From the NCBI GenBank assembly GCA_028865845.1, contig JAGWJK010000006.1:1-16907 (forward strand): a DNA stretch of 16,907 nt, in the 5' to 3' direction. The notes beneath the pieces were generated by a model. The model saw only the letters and a program-made list of their open reading frames with translations. It did no database searches and was not told the origin of the DNA. Below are positions 7,257 to 14,506 of this stretch, in pieces. Source of the DNA: Rhizobiaceae bacterium (GTDB taxonomy: Bacteria > Pseudomonadota > Alphaproteobacteria > Rhizobiales > Rhizobiaceae). Position 1 is the stretch's first letter; each line of letters opens with the position of its first letter. A program made the position numbers and the translations under genes.

Positions 7257-8012
7257 ATGCATTATATTAGTGCTTTTGAAAATAGCTTTTCCGGCAAGCT
7301 TATGAAGGTGCTTGATCATATCGAATATCGTCGGATCGAGAGCAGCGAGGACATGCAGGATGTCGCGCGGCTGCGCTACAAGGCATACAAGGCGCGCGAA
7401 GTGCTGCCGGTTGCCGCGAAAAACCTGATCGACGACATCGATTTCGACAAGCAGGCCTATATCTTCGGCGTCTATTATTACGAAGAGCTGGTCAGCACGG
7501 TCAGGGTGCATCATGTCACGCCCGATCACAGGGTCTGCCAGTCGAGCGGCATCTTTCCGGAGGCTGTCAATGCCTTCCTCGACGCGGGCATGACGTTGAT
7601 CGACCCGGCACGCTTTGCCATCGATCCCGATTTCGAGTTGGAGATGCCGGCGCTGCCCTATCTGACATTGCGGCCGGCGATCGTGGCGGCGGTCTATTTC
7701 GATGCCGACCGGGTGATGCAGCATGTCCGGCCGGCACACGCGGCGTTCTACAAGCGGGTATTCTATGCCGACACGATCGTGCCGCCGTGCATGACCGAGA
7801 CCTATGGCTTCGAACTGACCCTGCTTGCGTCGCGCTCGAAGGAGATTCGCGGCAGGCTGATGCAGCGATATCCGTTTTTCGATTCGGAAGCCTATGAACG
7901 GCGCCTGATGTTCTCACGCGGCAATGACGCCGGCTCGCCGCCGCTGACGATTCTGCCGACGGCACGTTTGGCATCTGGTAGCCGCGGCCCCATCCGCGGG
8001 CAGTTCGGCTGA
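7257..8012 (+). CDS. FeeM-type N-acyl amino acid synthase / LuxI-like acyltransferase
   Basis: This 251-residue protein fits the FeeM branch of the GNAT fold, which is related to LuxI-type acyl-homoserine-lactone synthases and joins a fatty acyl group to an amino acid. Landmarks are an N-terminal ARLRYKAYKAREVLP (38-51), a central YIFGVYYYEELVSTVRVHHV (68-87) resembling the LuxI core strand, LIDPARFAIDP (114-124), RPAHAAFYKRVF (158-169) and the C-terminal YPFFDSEAYERRLMFSRG (205-222). The amino acid and acyl chain cannot be read from sequence. ATG 7257 has only a weak upstream GGAAT; ATG 7302 (MKVLDH) is a possible alternative with an equally weak site. No acyl-carrier-protein or receptor gene lies beside it. 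It follows the c-di-GMP protein on the same strand but after a long gap, so it is probably a separate unit. Confidence 0.82.
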   Translation: MHYISAFENSFSGKLMKVLDHIEYRRIESSEDMQDVARLRYKAYKAREVLPVAAKNLIDDIDFDKQAYIFGVYYYEELVSTVRVHHVTPDHRVCQSSGIFPEAVNAFLDAGMTLIDPARFAIDPDFELEMPALPYLTLRPAIVAAVYFDADRVMQHVRPAHAAFYKRVFYADTIVPPCMTETYGFELTLLASRSKEIRGRLMQRYPFFDSEAYERRLMFSRGNDAGSPPLTILPTARLASGSRGPIRGQFG

Positions 8013-8195
8013 CACTGTCGGCCGTCTGCGGCGTTCTCGTGCATTGCATTTTTCCCAGGTTTATGTAACGCCTCGATTGAGGAAATTTGACCGGTGCATC
8101 TCGTTGCGATTTGTGCCGGCTTCAAAGGGTGATCTCCCGTCGAGCGGCGATTGCTAGGCCGATCGGGGGAGCGGATTGAGGGGAGATATTTGAGA

Positions 8196-8420
8196 ATGGC
8201 TGAACATCATACCGGACCGATCGAAACCGGTGCTCCGATGGATTACAAGGAGCATGAGAAGACCTACAACTTGTTCCTGCGGGCAGCGAAGGTAGGAACG
8301 GTTGTTATTGCCGCCCTGCTGATCGGTATGGCTGCCGGCTTTTTCGGTCACGCCGGCCTCTTCGGCGGCTTTTTGATTTTTGTTATTCTTGCCATTGCCG
8401 GCACTTTTTTGACGGCCTGA
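8196..8420 (+). CDS. aa3-type cytochrome c oxidase subunit IV family protein
   Basis: This 74-residue protein starts with a charged cytosolic segment containing GAPMDYKEHEKTYNLFL (about 11-27), the hallmark of the small bacterial aa3 oxidase subunit IV family. Two closely spaced hydrophobic segments follow, at about 31-49 and 52-73. AGGGGAG at 8179-8185 precedes the ATG. The family member is an accessory subunit of the proton-pumping terminal oxidase and has no catalytic residues. The other oxidase genes are not in the window. In related bacteria I recall this small gene sitting just before the transhydrogenase genes, as here, 108 bases upstream of pntAA. Co-transcription with pnt is possible, since the gap shows only a small hairpin. 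Confidence 0.85.
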   Translation: MAEHHTGPIETGAPMDYKEHEKTYNLFLRAAKVGTVVIAALLIGMAAGFFGHAGLFGGFLIFVILAIAGTFLTA

Positions 8421-8428
8421 TCGACGCT

Positions 8429-8442
8429 GGGCCGAATGGCCC
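8429..8442 (+). other. Small GC hairpin between the oxidase subunit IV gene and pntAA
   Basis: GGGCC and GGCCC are perfect 5-bp arms around a GAAT loop. No T-run follows, so it is not a standard intrinsic terminator. It could be an mRNA processing or attenuating structure between the two genes, or chance in GC-rich DNA. Confidence 0.25.
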
Positions 8443-8517
8443 GCGCCTTCCCTGAAATTCCGGCCTGATCCGCAGGCTGTTGCGCCGTTGTGTCGAGCAG
8501 CGGTGCCATTTGATGTG

Positions 8518-8531
8518 AGGAGGTGCCGTTG
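8518..8531 (+). promoter_or_regulatory. Strong Shine-Dalgarno that selects a TTG start for pntAA
   Basis: AGGAGGTG at 8518-8525 is a near-perfect Shine-Dalgarno sequence. Its core GGAGG (8519-8523) lies five bases before TTG at 8529-8531. The in-frame GTG at 8523 overlaps this sequence and so could not use it, which favours TTG as the true start. No ATG lies nearby in the frame. Confidence 0.65.
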
Positions 8532-9692
8532 GGCAACCTGGTTTTTGTGGCCAAGGAAACCGTGGGCGATGAGACGCGCGTTTCCGCGTCGCCGGACACA
8601 GTGAAGAAGATGAGGAGTCTCGGCTTCGACGTGGTGATCGAGGCAGGGGCGGGGCTTCGATCGCTGATCTCGGATGCCGATTACGAGGCGCAGGGCGCCC
8701 GCATCGGATCGCTGAGCGATGCTGCCGAGGCCGATGTGGTACTGAAGGTGCGCCGGCCGACGGGCGAAGAGATCACTCATTACAAAAATGGCGCCGTCGT
8801 CATTGCCATCATGGACCCCTACGGCAACGAGGCAGCCCTTGCCGAGATCGCGCGGGCCGGTCTCACGAGTTTTGCCATGGAGCTGATGCCGCGCATCACG
8901 CGTGCGCAGTCGATGGACGTTCTGTCGTCGCAAGCCAATCTCGCCGGTTATCAGGCAGTCATAGAGGCTGCGGCGGTCTATGGTCGCGCCCTGCCGATGA
9001 TGATGACGGCGGCCGGCACCGTTCCTGCGGCGAAAGTCTTCGTCATGGGCGCCGGTGTTGCGGGCCTGCAGGCGATTGCGACGGCGCGGCGGCTTGGCGC
9101 GCAAGTGTCGGCGACCGACGTTCGTCCAGCCGCCAAGGAACAGGTCGCCTCGCTCGGCGCGAAGTTCATCGCCGTCGAGGATGAGGAATTCAAGGCGGCG
9201 GAGACCGCAGGCGGTTACGCCAAGGAGATGTCCAGGGATTATCAGGCCAAACAGGCGGCCCTCGTCGCCGAGCATATCTCCAAGCAGGATATCGTCATCA
9301 CCACGGCGCTCATTCCCGGCCGTCCTGCGCCGCGGCTCGTCAATCGCGAGATGCTGAAGGCGATGCGCGCGGGTGCTGTTGCGGTCGATCTGGCGGTCGA
9401 GCGCGGCGGCAACATCGAGGGTTCGGAGTTCGGCGCCGTCGCCGATGTCGAGGGTGTGAAGGTGATCGGCTATCCCAATATGGCCGGCCGGATTCCGGCG
9501 AGCGCGTCAGCCCTCTATGCCAAGAACCTGGTCACCTTCCTGGAGACGATGGTCGACAAGAACAGCAAGACGCTTGGGCTCAACCGTGCCGACGAGCTCA
9601 TCAAGGCGACGATGCTGACCGATGCCGGCGAAGTCGTGCATCCGAATTTCGTCGACCCCGATCAGGCGACGGTCAACAAGGGAGATCTGTGA
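8529..9692 (+). CDS. pntAA: NAD(P) transhydrogenase subunit alpha, part 1 (soluble NAD(H)-binding domain I)
   Basis: This 387-residue subunit forms the NAD(H)-binding domain of the proton-translocating transhydrogenase, which transfers hydride between NADH and NADP+ at the inner membrane using the proton gradient. It contains VFVAKETVGDETRVSASPDT near the start, the family signature RITRAQSMDVLSSQANLAGY (about 122-141) and the dinucleotide-binding motif VMGAGVAGLQAIATARRLGA (about 172-191) followed by ATDVRPA. TTG is chosen as the start because of the strong Shine-Dalgarno five bases upstream; GTG at 8523 would add two residues. Its TGA overlaps the ATG of the next gene by one base (TGATG), so translation is probably coupled. 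The alpha chain is split into two genes, as usual in alphaproteobacteria, whereas E. coli has one pntA. Confidence 0.95.
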   Translation: MGNLVFVAKETVGDETRVSASPDTVKKMRSLGFDVVIEAGAGLRSLISDADYEAQGARIGSLSDAAEADVVLKVRRPTGEEITHYKNGAVVIAIMDPYGNEAALAEIARAGLTSFAMELMPRITRAQSMDVLSSQANLAGYQAVIEAAAVYGRALPMMMTAAGTVPAAKVFVMGAGVAGLQAIATARRLGAQVSATDVRPAAKEQVASLGAKFIAVEDEEFKAAETAGGYAKEMSRDYQAKQAALVAEHISKQDIVITTALIPGRPAPRLVNREMLKAMRAGAVAVDLAVERGGNIEGSEFGAVADVEGVKVIGYPNMAGRIPASASALYAKNLVTFLETMVDKNSKTLGLNRADELIKATMLTDAGEVVHPNFVDPDQATVNKGDL

Positions 9693-10090
9693 TGGCCAGC
9701 CAAGCAATGGACCAGGCGCTCCAGCAACTGGATGATGCCGTTACCGCCGTCAGGACGGCCGCAGCCCAGGCACCCAGCGCGGTTGGCGCAGTGACAAGCG
9801 GCGCGATCGACCCCTTCGTCTTCCAGTTTGCCATCTTCGTGCTGGCGATCTTCGTCGGCTACTACGTCGTCTGGTCCGTCACCCCGGCGCTGCATACGCC
9901 GCTGATGGCGGTGACCAACGCGATTTCCTCGGTCATCGTCGTCGGCGCGTTGCTTGCAGTCGGCATCTCAGTCAGCGGACTTGCGACCGGCTTCGGCTTT
10001 GTGGCGCTGGTGCTGGTCTCCGTCAATATCGTCGGTGGCTTCCTGGTCACGCAGCGCATGCTGGCGATGTACAAGAAGAAAGACAAGTGA
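9692..10090 (+). CDS. pntAB: NAD(P) transhydrogenase subunit alpha, part 2 (membrane domain)
   Basis: This 132-residue protein has a soluble N-terminal stretch of about 45 residues and then three or four hydrophobic segments (about 46-62, 70-90 and 94-120). The short cytosolic tail is basic, YKKKDK. It is the membrane part of the alpha chain and, with PntB, forms the proton channel. The typical segments DPFVFQFAIFVLAIFVGYYV and VTPALHTPLMAVTNAISSVI are present. The ATG at 9692 overlaps the previous stop by one base, and GGGAG at 9680-9684 is its ribosome binding site. The pntB start follows after only seven bases, so the three genes form one operon. Confidence 0.95.
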   Translation: MASQAMDQALQQLDDAVTAVRTAAAQAPSAVGAVTSGAIDPFVFQFAIFVLAIFVGYYVVWSVTPALHTPLMAVTNAISSVIVVGALLAVGISVSGLATGFGFVALVLVSVNIVGGFLVTQRMLAMYKKKDK

Positions 10091-10097
10091 GGACGGC

Positions 10098-11495
10098 ATG
10101 TTGAGCAATATCGCAGCCTTCCTCTATCTCGTGTCCGGCGTGCTGTTCATCCTGGCGCTGCGGGGTCTGTCGCATCCTGCCACCAGCCGCCGCGGCAATC
10201 TTTACGGCATGATCGGCATGGGGATCGCCATCGCCACGACGCTGGTGCTGGCAACGCCGTCTTTCGGCGGCTTCGTGCTGATCGTACTCGGCCTTGCCAT
10301 TGGCGGCGGCGCAGGCGCCTATATCGCCCGCGTCATCCCGATGACGTCGATGCCGCAACTCGTTGCCGGGTTCCATTCGCTCGTCGGCCTTGCCGCCGTG
10401 TTGGTTGCGGCTTCGGCGCTCTATACGCCATCATCCTTCGGAATCGGCGAAATCGGCCATATCCACACGGAAGCGCGTATCGAGATGGCGATCGGCGTTG
10501 CCATCGGCGCGCTGACCTTTACCGGCTCGATCATCGCCTTCCTGAAGCTTGACGGCCGCATGTCGGGCAAGCCGATCCTGCTGCCGGCGCGACATATCGT
10601 CAACGCCGCCCTGCTGGTGCTTATCCTGTTCTTCATTGTCGGCCTTGCGATCACCGAAAGCCATTTCGATTTCTGGGCGGTTGTCGTGCTGGCGCTCGCG
10701 CTCGGCGTGCTCCTGATCATCCCGATCGGCGGCGCCGACATGCCCGTCGTCGTGTCGATGCTCAACTCCTATTCGGGTTGGGCCGCCGCCGGCATCGGCT
10801 TTACGCTCGGCAATCTGGCGCTGATCATCACCGGCGCGCTCGTCGGTTCCTCCGGCGCGATCCTGTCCTACATCATGTGCAAAGGCATGAACCGCTCGTT
10901 CATCTCCGTTATTCTCGGTGGTTTTGGCGGCGAGACCGCCTCGGGCGGCGCCGACAATTCGGACAAGACCGTGAAGCTGGGTTCGGCGGAAGATGCCGCC
11001 TACCTCATGGCGAACGCGTCCAAGGTCATCATCGTGCCGGGTTACGGCATGGCGGTTGCCCAGGCACAGCATGCGCTGCGTGAAATGGCCGATCGGCTGA
11101 AAGCGCATGGCGTCGATGTGAAATACGCCATTCACCCGGTTGCCGGCCGCATGCCCGGCCATATGAACGTGCTGCTGGCCGAGGCCAACGTGCCTTATGA
11201 CGAGGTCTTCGAGCTTGAGGATATCAATTCGGAATTCGCGCAGGCCGACGTCGCCTACGTCATCGGCGCCAACGACGTGACCAATCCGGCGGCCCGCGAC
11301 GACAAGAGCTCTCCGATCTACGGCATGCCGATCCTCGACGTCGACAAGGCGAAGACCTGCCTCTTCGTCAAGCGTTCGCTTGGCTCCGGCTATGCCGGCA
11401 TCGACAATACTCTGTTCTACAAGGACGGGACGATGATGCTGCTCGGTGACGCCAAAAAGGTGACGGAAGAGATCGTCAAGGCGATGAACGAATAA
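10098..11495 (+). CDS. pntB: NAD(P) transhydrogenase subunit beta
   Basis: This 465-residue subunit has an N-terminal membrane part with about eight or nine hydrophobic segments (residues 1-270) and a C-terminal NADP(H)-binding domain III (about 290-465). His93 in GFHSLVGLAA corresponds to the conserved membrane histidine implicated in proton transfer. Domain III shows VPGYGMAVAQAQHAL (313-327), HPVAGRMPGHMNVLLAEANV, GANDVTNPAA (390-399) and KRSLGSGYAG. ATG 10098 is preceded by GAGGA, which overlaps the pntAB stop. With pntAA and pntAB it completes the enzyme that supplies NADPH from NADH. No GC-rich terminator follows; the next element is the antitoxin promoter and palindrome, 18 bases after the stop. 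Confidence 0.96.
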   Translation: MLSNIAAFLYLVSGVLFILALRGLSHPATSRRGNLYGMIGMGIAIATTLVLATPSFGGFVLIVLGLAIGGGAGAYIARVIPMTSMPQLVAGFHSLVGLAAVLVAASALYTPSSFGIGEIGHIHTEARIEMAIGVAIGALTFTGSIIAFLKLDGRMSGKPILLPARHIVNAALLVLILFFIVGLAITESHFDFWAVVVLALALGVLLIIPIGGADMPVVVSMLNSYSGWAAAGIGFTLGNLALIITGALVGSSGAILSYIMCKGMNRSFISVILGGFGGETASGGADNSDKTVKLGSAEDAAYLMANASKVIIVPGYGMAVAQAQHALREMADRLKAHGVDVKYAIHPVAGRMPGHMNVLLAEANVPYDEVFELEDINSEFAQADVAYVIGANDVTNPAARDDKSSPIYGMPILDVDKAKTCLFVKRSLGSGYAGIDNTLFYKDGTMMLLGDAKKVTEEIVKAMNE

Positions 11496-11513
11496 GGCCG
11501 CACTGTCCAATTC

Positions 11514-11541
11514 TTGACAAAATGCGTAAAATACGTATTTT
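11514..11541 (+). promoter_or_regulatory. Promoter of the toxin-antitoxin operon
   Basis: TTGACA (11514-11519) is a perfect -35 box. TATTTT (11536-11541) is a four-of-six -10 box after a 16-base spacer. The whole spacer and -10 box lie inside the 32-bp palindrome, so a bound repressor would block RNA polymerase. This layout is expected for an autoregulated toxin-antitoxin operon. Confidence 0.6.
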
Positions 11542-11550
11542 ACGCATTTT
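11519..11550. promoter_or_regulatory. Perfect 32-bp palindromic operator
   Basis: Positions 11519-11550 read identically on both strands, with the centre at TACGTA. The half-site is made of two 9-bp units, AAAATGCGT (11519-11527) and AAAATACGT (11528-11536); their mirror images are ACGTATTTT (11533-11541) and ACGCATTTT (11542-11550). It covers the promoter spacer and -10 box and ends 14 bases before the antitoxin ATG. The best reading is the operator for the antitoxin, two dimers being able to bind side by side. As RNA it would form a long A/U-rich hairpin followed by U residues, so it might also help end pntB transcripts. Confidence 0.75.
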
Positions 11551-11564
11551 TTAAGAGGTGTGTC

Positions 11565-11819
11565 ATGGCTGAGGTTTTAAGAGTTTCGGCGACTGATTTT
11601 GCGCGAGGCTTCGCAAAATACCAGGATGAGGCAATTTCCGCGAAAGTGATAGAAATCACCAGTCATGGACGGGTCGTGGGCGGTTACCTCTCGGCGAGCG
11701 AACTTGCGCATTACGAGTTGTTGAAACGCAGGGAACGGGAAGTTCTTGTGGTCGGCGAACTCGATGATGAAACGATCGCCGATATCGAAAATGCTCAATA
11801 TGGCGTTGCGCCCAAGTGA
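11565..11819 (+). CDS. Phd/YefM-type antitoxin of a PemK-like toxin-antitoxin pair
   Basis: This 84-residue protein has the N-terminal DNA-binding layout of the Phd/YefM family: VSATDFARGFAKYQDEA followed by KVIEITSHGRVVGGYLSASE, the usual pattern of helix then a strand with an iT.hGr core. The C-terminal third (from about residue 50) is charged and probably unfolded when free, and should be the toxin-binding segment. AGAGG at 11554-11558 is a good ribosome binding site for ATG 11565. The palindromic operator lies immediately upstream, fitting autoregulation. Its TGA overlaps the GTG start of the toxin frame (GTGA at 11816-11819), so toxin translation would be coupled. The gene itself looks intact, though its toxin partner is broken. 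Confidence 0.85.
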   Translation: MAEVLRVSATDFARGFAKYQDEAISAKVIEITSHGRVVGGYLSASELAHYELLKRREREVLVVGELDDETIADIENAQYGVAPK

Positions 11820-12259
11820 AATATCCAGAACCGCCTGCCGGCCTCGTCATTCGGTATGCGTTTCTTTGGAGCAGCGAATAAGAGCGAAGTCGATATGAAG
11901 CGGCCAAGGATCGCCCCTGCGCAATCGTGCTCGCTTCCAGGATCAAGAATAGCGGTCTCATCCAAACTGTCGTCGTGCCAATTACACATGCGGAACCAGC
12001 TTTGGGTGATCCAGCAGTCTCCATCGAAATTCCAAGGGAAGTTTGTAAGGGACTTGGCCTCGACGACGATAGGCATTGGGTTCGAATTACCGAACTGAAC
12101 CGTTTCATTTGACCTGGCTACGATCTACGGGAACGACCGGATAAGCCTGGCCGGATCGATTATGGTTTTCTGCCTGAGCCATTTTTCGAGACGATTAGGT
12201 CGGCCATCGTGGCGCAAAACAAAGTTCGTAAACTTCGCTTTACGCCACGAGATGAATAG
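11816..12259 (+). pseudogene. PemK/MazF-like toxin gene interrupted by two in-frame stop codons
   Basis: Read from GTG 11816 in a single frame, 147 codons run to TAG 12257-12259, interrupted only by TAA at 11879-11881 (codon 22) and TGA at 12110-12112 (codon 99). No frameshift is needed. The conceptual protein begins VKYPEPPAGLVIRYAFLW, continues with KDRPCAIVLA, TVVVPITHAEP and GDPAVSIEIP, and ends PGRIDYGFLPEPFF. These are the landmarks of the PemK-like toxins paired with this antitoxin type in rhizobia; such toxins cut mRNA. The family usually has Trp before PGYDL, where the TGA stands, so that change is probably TGG to TGA. The gene overlaps the antitoxin stop. The first stop leaves only 21 residues, so an active toxin is unlikely without readthrough. 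The frame is too well kept to be old decay. Confidence 0.8.
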
Positions 12260-12267
12260 GCCGTGCC

Positions 12268-12750
12268 TTAGATGGCCGCAGGGGCCAGCGTCAATTTTTC
12301 GACGCCGACGGCGACGTTGACGCCTTCCTGAACCTGGACGTTCAGCGGTTGCAGCATGAAGGCCTTGTCGGTGCCGCCGGCAATGACCTTGGCACCGCCG
12401 CCGGCGGCCATGCTGGCATCGGCGCCGACGCCGTAATATTCACCAGCCAGTGCGACGCTGCTCCAGGACGTGCCGGTTTTTGCAAGCACCGTCCAGGCCA
12501 TCACGCTGCGGCCGGTGATGCCGAGATCCACGCCGTATTTTTCGATCGTGCCGGCGTAACGGAAACTGTCGCCGCCGCCGCTCGGCTGGAATGTGCACAT
12601 CAGGTCTTTCTGTGACATGATGATCATACCCGTCGACCCTTTGGAGGTGCAGGTCAACTGGCCGAGGGTGGCGTAATCGGCCGAGCTTGCGGGTGTGGTC
12701 CACGCGGCGGCGGAAAGCGCTGCGGATGCGATGAGGATATGTTTCAGCAT
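12268..12750 (-). CDS. DUF992 domain-containing exported protein
   Basis: This 160-residue protein has a clear Sec signal peptide (MLKHILIASAALSAAAWTTP, probable cleavage after ASSA near residue 24). The mature part begins DYATLGQLTCTSKGSTGMII and is glycine-rich, with the pattern GQLTC, MCTFQP, YAGTIEKYGVDLGITG and LAGEYYGVGADAS. I recognise this as the DUF992 family, common in rhizobia, of unknown function. The two cysteines of the mature part may form a disulfide. ATG 12750 is preceded on the minus strand by AAAGGAGAAGG, a strong ribosome binding site; a longer frame from 12933 runs back into the kinase gene and is not used. It lies 70 bases downstream of the HWE kinase on the same strand, so co-transcription is possible. 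It converges on the toxin pseudogene. Confidence 0.85.
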   Translation of the reverse strand: MLKHILIASAALSAAAWTTPASSADYATLGQLTCTSKGSTGMIIMSQKDLMCTFQPSGGGDSFRYAGTIEKYGVDLGITGRSVMAWTVLAKTGTSWSSVALAGEYYGVGADASMAAGGGAKVIAGGTDKAFMLQPLNVQVQEGVNVAVGVEKLTLAPAAI

Positions 12751-12820
12751 GATCCTTCTCCTTTGGAAATGACCCGGCTGTAACGATCTCCAGGATTGAA
12801 TGTTCCGGCCGGCGGACGAG

Positions 12821-14482
12821 CTAGACGCGTTCCCGCTCGTGTTCCATCGTGCTGCGCAGGCCGGTAAGGATCCAGACAAGGCCCTCGTGGCGGAAGTCGA
12901 TTTCAACGGTGCCGCCGAATGCAGCGGCGGCATGGGCCTTGGTCACGGTCGTGCCGAAGCCCGTCTCGGTCGGCGCCTTGACTGACGGGCCGCCGCTTTC
13001 CGTCCAGGTGAACCGGATGGCCGGACCGATCTCGCTCTCCACATTTTTCCATTCGATTGCGATCTTGCCGTCGAAGGTGGAAAGGGCGCCGTATTTCACC
13101 GAATTCGTTGCGAGCTCGTGCAGCACGAGGCCGAGATTCTGCACGGCTTCCGGCTTCAGCAGAAAATCCTTGCCGGTGACGTCGAGCTGCTCCGGTCCCT
13201 GAAGGAAGGTGGCGAGGTGAATGTCGATCACGCGCCGCAACGACACTCCGGACCATTGCTCGCTGGTCAGAACCTCGATCGAGCGGGCAAGTCCCTCCAG
13301 CCGGTCGGCGACCGCGCGCTGGAATGTGTCGACGCTGTCGGTCTGCCTGGCGAGCTGGCGGGTCATCGCCTGTGCCAGCGCTAACAGGTTCTTGGTGCGA
13401 TGGACCAGCTCGTGCATGACGAAATGCAGCCGGTCCTCGGTCTCGCTACGGTCGAAGGAGGCGTTGGAGAGGGCGACCGCCACGTGATTGGCCTCGACGA
13501 CACTGGTGTCGATGGGAGCAACGATCTCGCCGCTGCCCATGCGGTCGGCCATATCGGCAATATTCTCGATGGTGGTGCGCACCTGTCGCGCCAGGGCGTA
13601 GACAGCGATGAGGGCGATCAGCAACAGGGTAACGCCACCATAGATGAGGAAGCGCCAGGTGCTCATCAGCGACGCCTGCGCCGAGGCGACAGGCCCCCAC
13701 ACGACTGCCTTCCACGACCAGCCGGGTATTTGCGCATAGCCGAGCAAGGCATGCGGCAGGATCTTGTCGTTCTGGTAGACGCCGCTCGAGGCGATCAGGC
13801 TCGGCAGGATATCACCATTGAAGGGATCGCCAGGCTGATGATTGGCCGGGCCGCTCGCCGCAACGACGTGGCCGGAATTGTCGATAATGGCGGCCGACCA
13901 GCCGGGGGCGAGCGCATCCGTCGTCACAAGCTTGCCGAGATCGCTGGCATTCTGCGTCATGATCAGCGCGGCGCCGGCAGGCGAACGGTCGAGCGGCAGG
14001 GTGACGTTATAGACCCATTCACCGCTCGTCGTTCCCCTGAAGACATTGGAGGCTTCGATGCGGCCTGACTCCAGCGCCGCCTGCAAGGCCGCCATATTGG
14101 CCATTTTTCCGAGCGGTTCGCCGAAGGGGCGGCGCGTATTCAGGCGCTGCTGGCCATCCTTGTCGACAAGGAGGACGAACAAGGAATCCGAGCCGAGCAC
14201 GGTTTCGGTGCGGTCGAAAAACGTGCCGATATCGTTGCGCTCGAGTTCAGGAGACGATGACAGCAGCCGAAGCGTCGTTGCCATGTCCTGCAATTGCCGG
14301 TCGACACTGCGTGCAAGCGCCTGCGCATCCTGGACCGTGTCGCGCTTCAGCACATCACGTTCATTGTCTTCAAGCTGGGCCAGCAGCAGTGCTACGAAAG
14401 CCAGAATGGGCAAGGCAATCGCCAGTGCAATGGCGATCAGATAGGCCCCAATAGAGGCCTTCGGAAAACGCGGCATTTTCAT
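12821..14482 (-). CDS. HWE-family sensor histidine kinase with periplasmic sensor domain
   Basis: This 553-residue membrane kinase has a transmembrane helix at about 10-36, a periplasmic Cache-like sensor (about 37-273), a second helix at about 276-297 and a HAMP-like linker (about 298-350). The phosphoacceptor motif is MHELVHRTKNLLALAQAM, with His361 in HRTKN. The ATP-binding part shows the N box LVLHELATNSVKYGAL (Asn460), the HWE-defining Trp493 and Glu495 in FTWTESGG, and GFGTTV. HWE kinases signal to response regulators such as light or general stress regulators; no response regulator gene is nearby, so the partner is unknown. I use ATG 14482 (MKMPRF); GTG 14506 would add eight residues, and neither has a clear ribosome binding site. 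The DUF992 gene follows downstream. Confidence 0.88.
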   Translation of the reverse strand: MKMPRFPKASIGAYLIAIALAIALPILAFVALLLAQLEDNERDVLKRDTVQDAQALARSVDRQLQDMATTLRLLSSSPELERNDIGTFFDRTETVLGSDSLFVLLVDKDGQQRLNTRRPFGEPLGKMANMAALQAALESGRIEASNVFRGTTSGEWVYNVTLPLDRSPAGAALIMTQNASDLGKLVTTDALAPGWSAAIIDNSGHVVAASGPANHQPGDPFNGDILPSLIASSGVYQNDKILPHALLGYAQIPGWSWKAVVWGPVASAQASLMSTWRFLIYGGVTLLLIALIAVYALARQVRTTIENIADMADRMGSGEIVAPIDTSVVEANHVAVALSNASFDRSETEDRLHFVMHELVHRTKNLLALAQAMTRQLARQTDSVDTFQRAVADRLEGLARSIEVLTSEQWSGVSLRRVIDIHLATFLQGPEQLDVTGKDFLLKPEAVQNLGLVLHELATNSVKYGALSTFDGKIAIEWKNVESEIGPAIRFTWTESGGPSVKAPTETGFGTTVTKAHAAAAFGGTVEIDFRHEGLVWILTGLRSTMEHERERV

Positions 14483-14506
14483 AGCGCGATCAACCGATCG
14501 GCCCAC

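Noticed and set aside
10431..11510. Minus-strand open frame of 359 codons opposite pntB
   Set aside because: pntB is complete and conserved; the antisense product is rich in Asp, Arg and His without domain signals.
11856..12098. Plus-strand 80-codon frame in the toxin region as a separate small gene
   Set aside because: It lies in another frame of the toxin pseudogene, and the pseudogene frame carries the recognisable PemK-like motifs.
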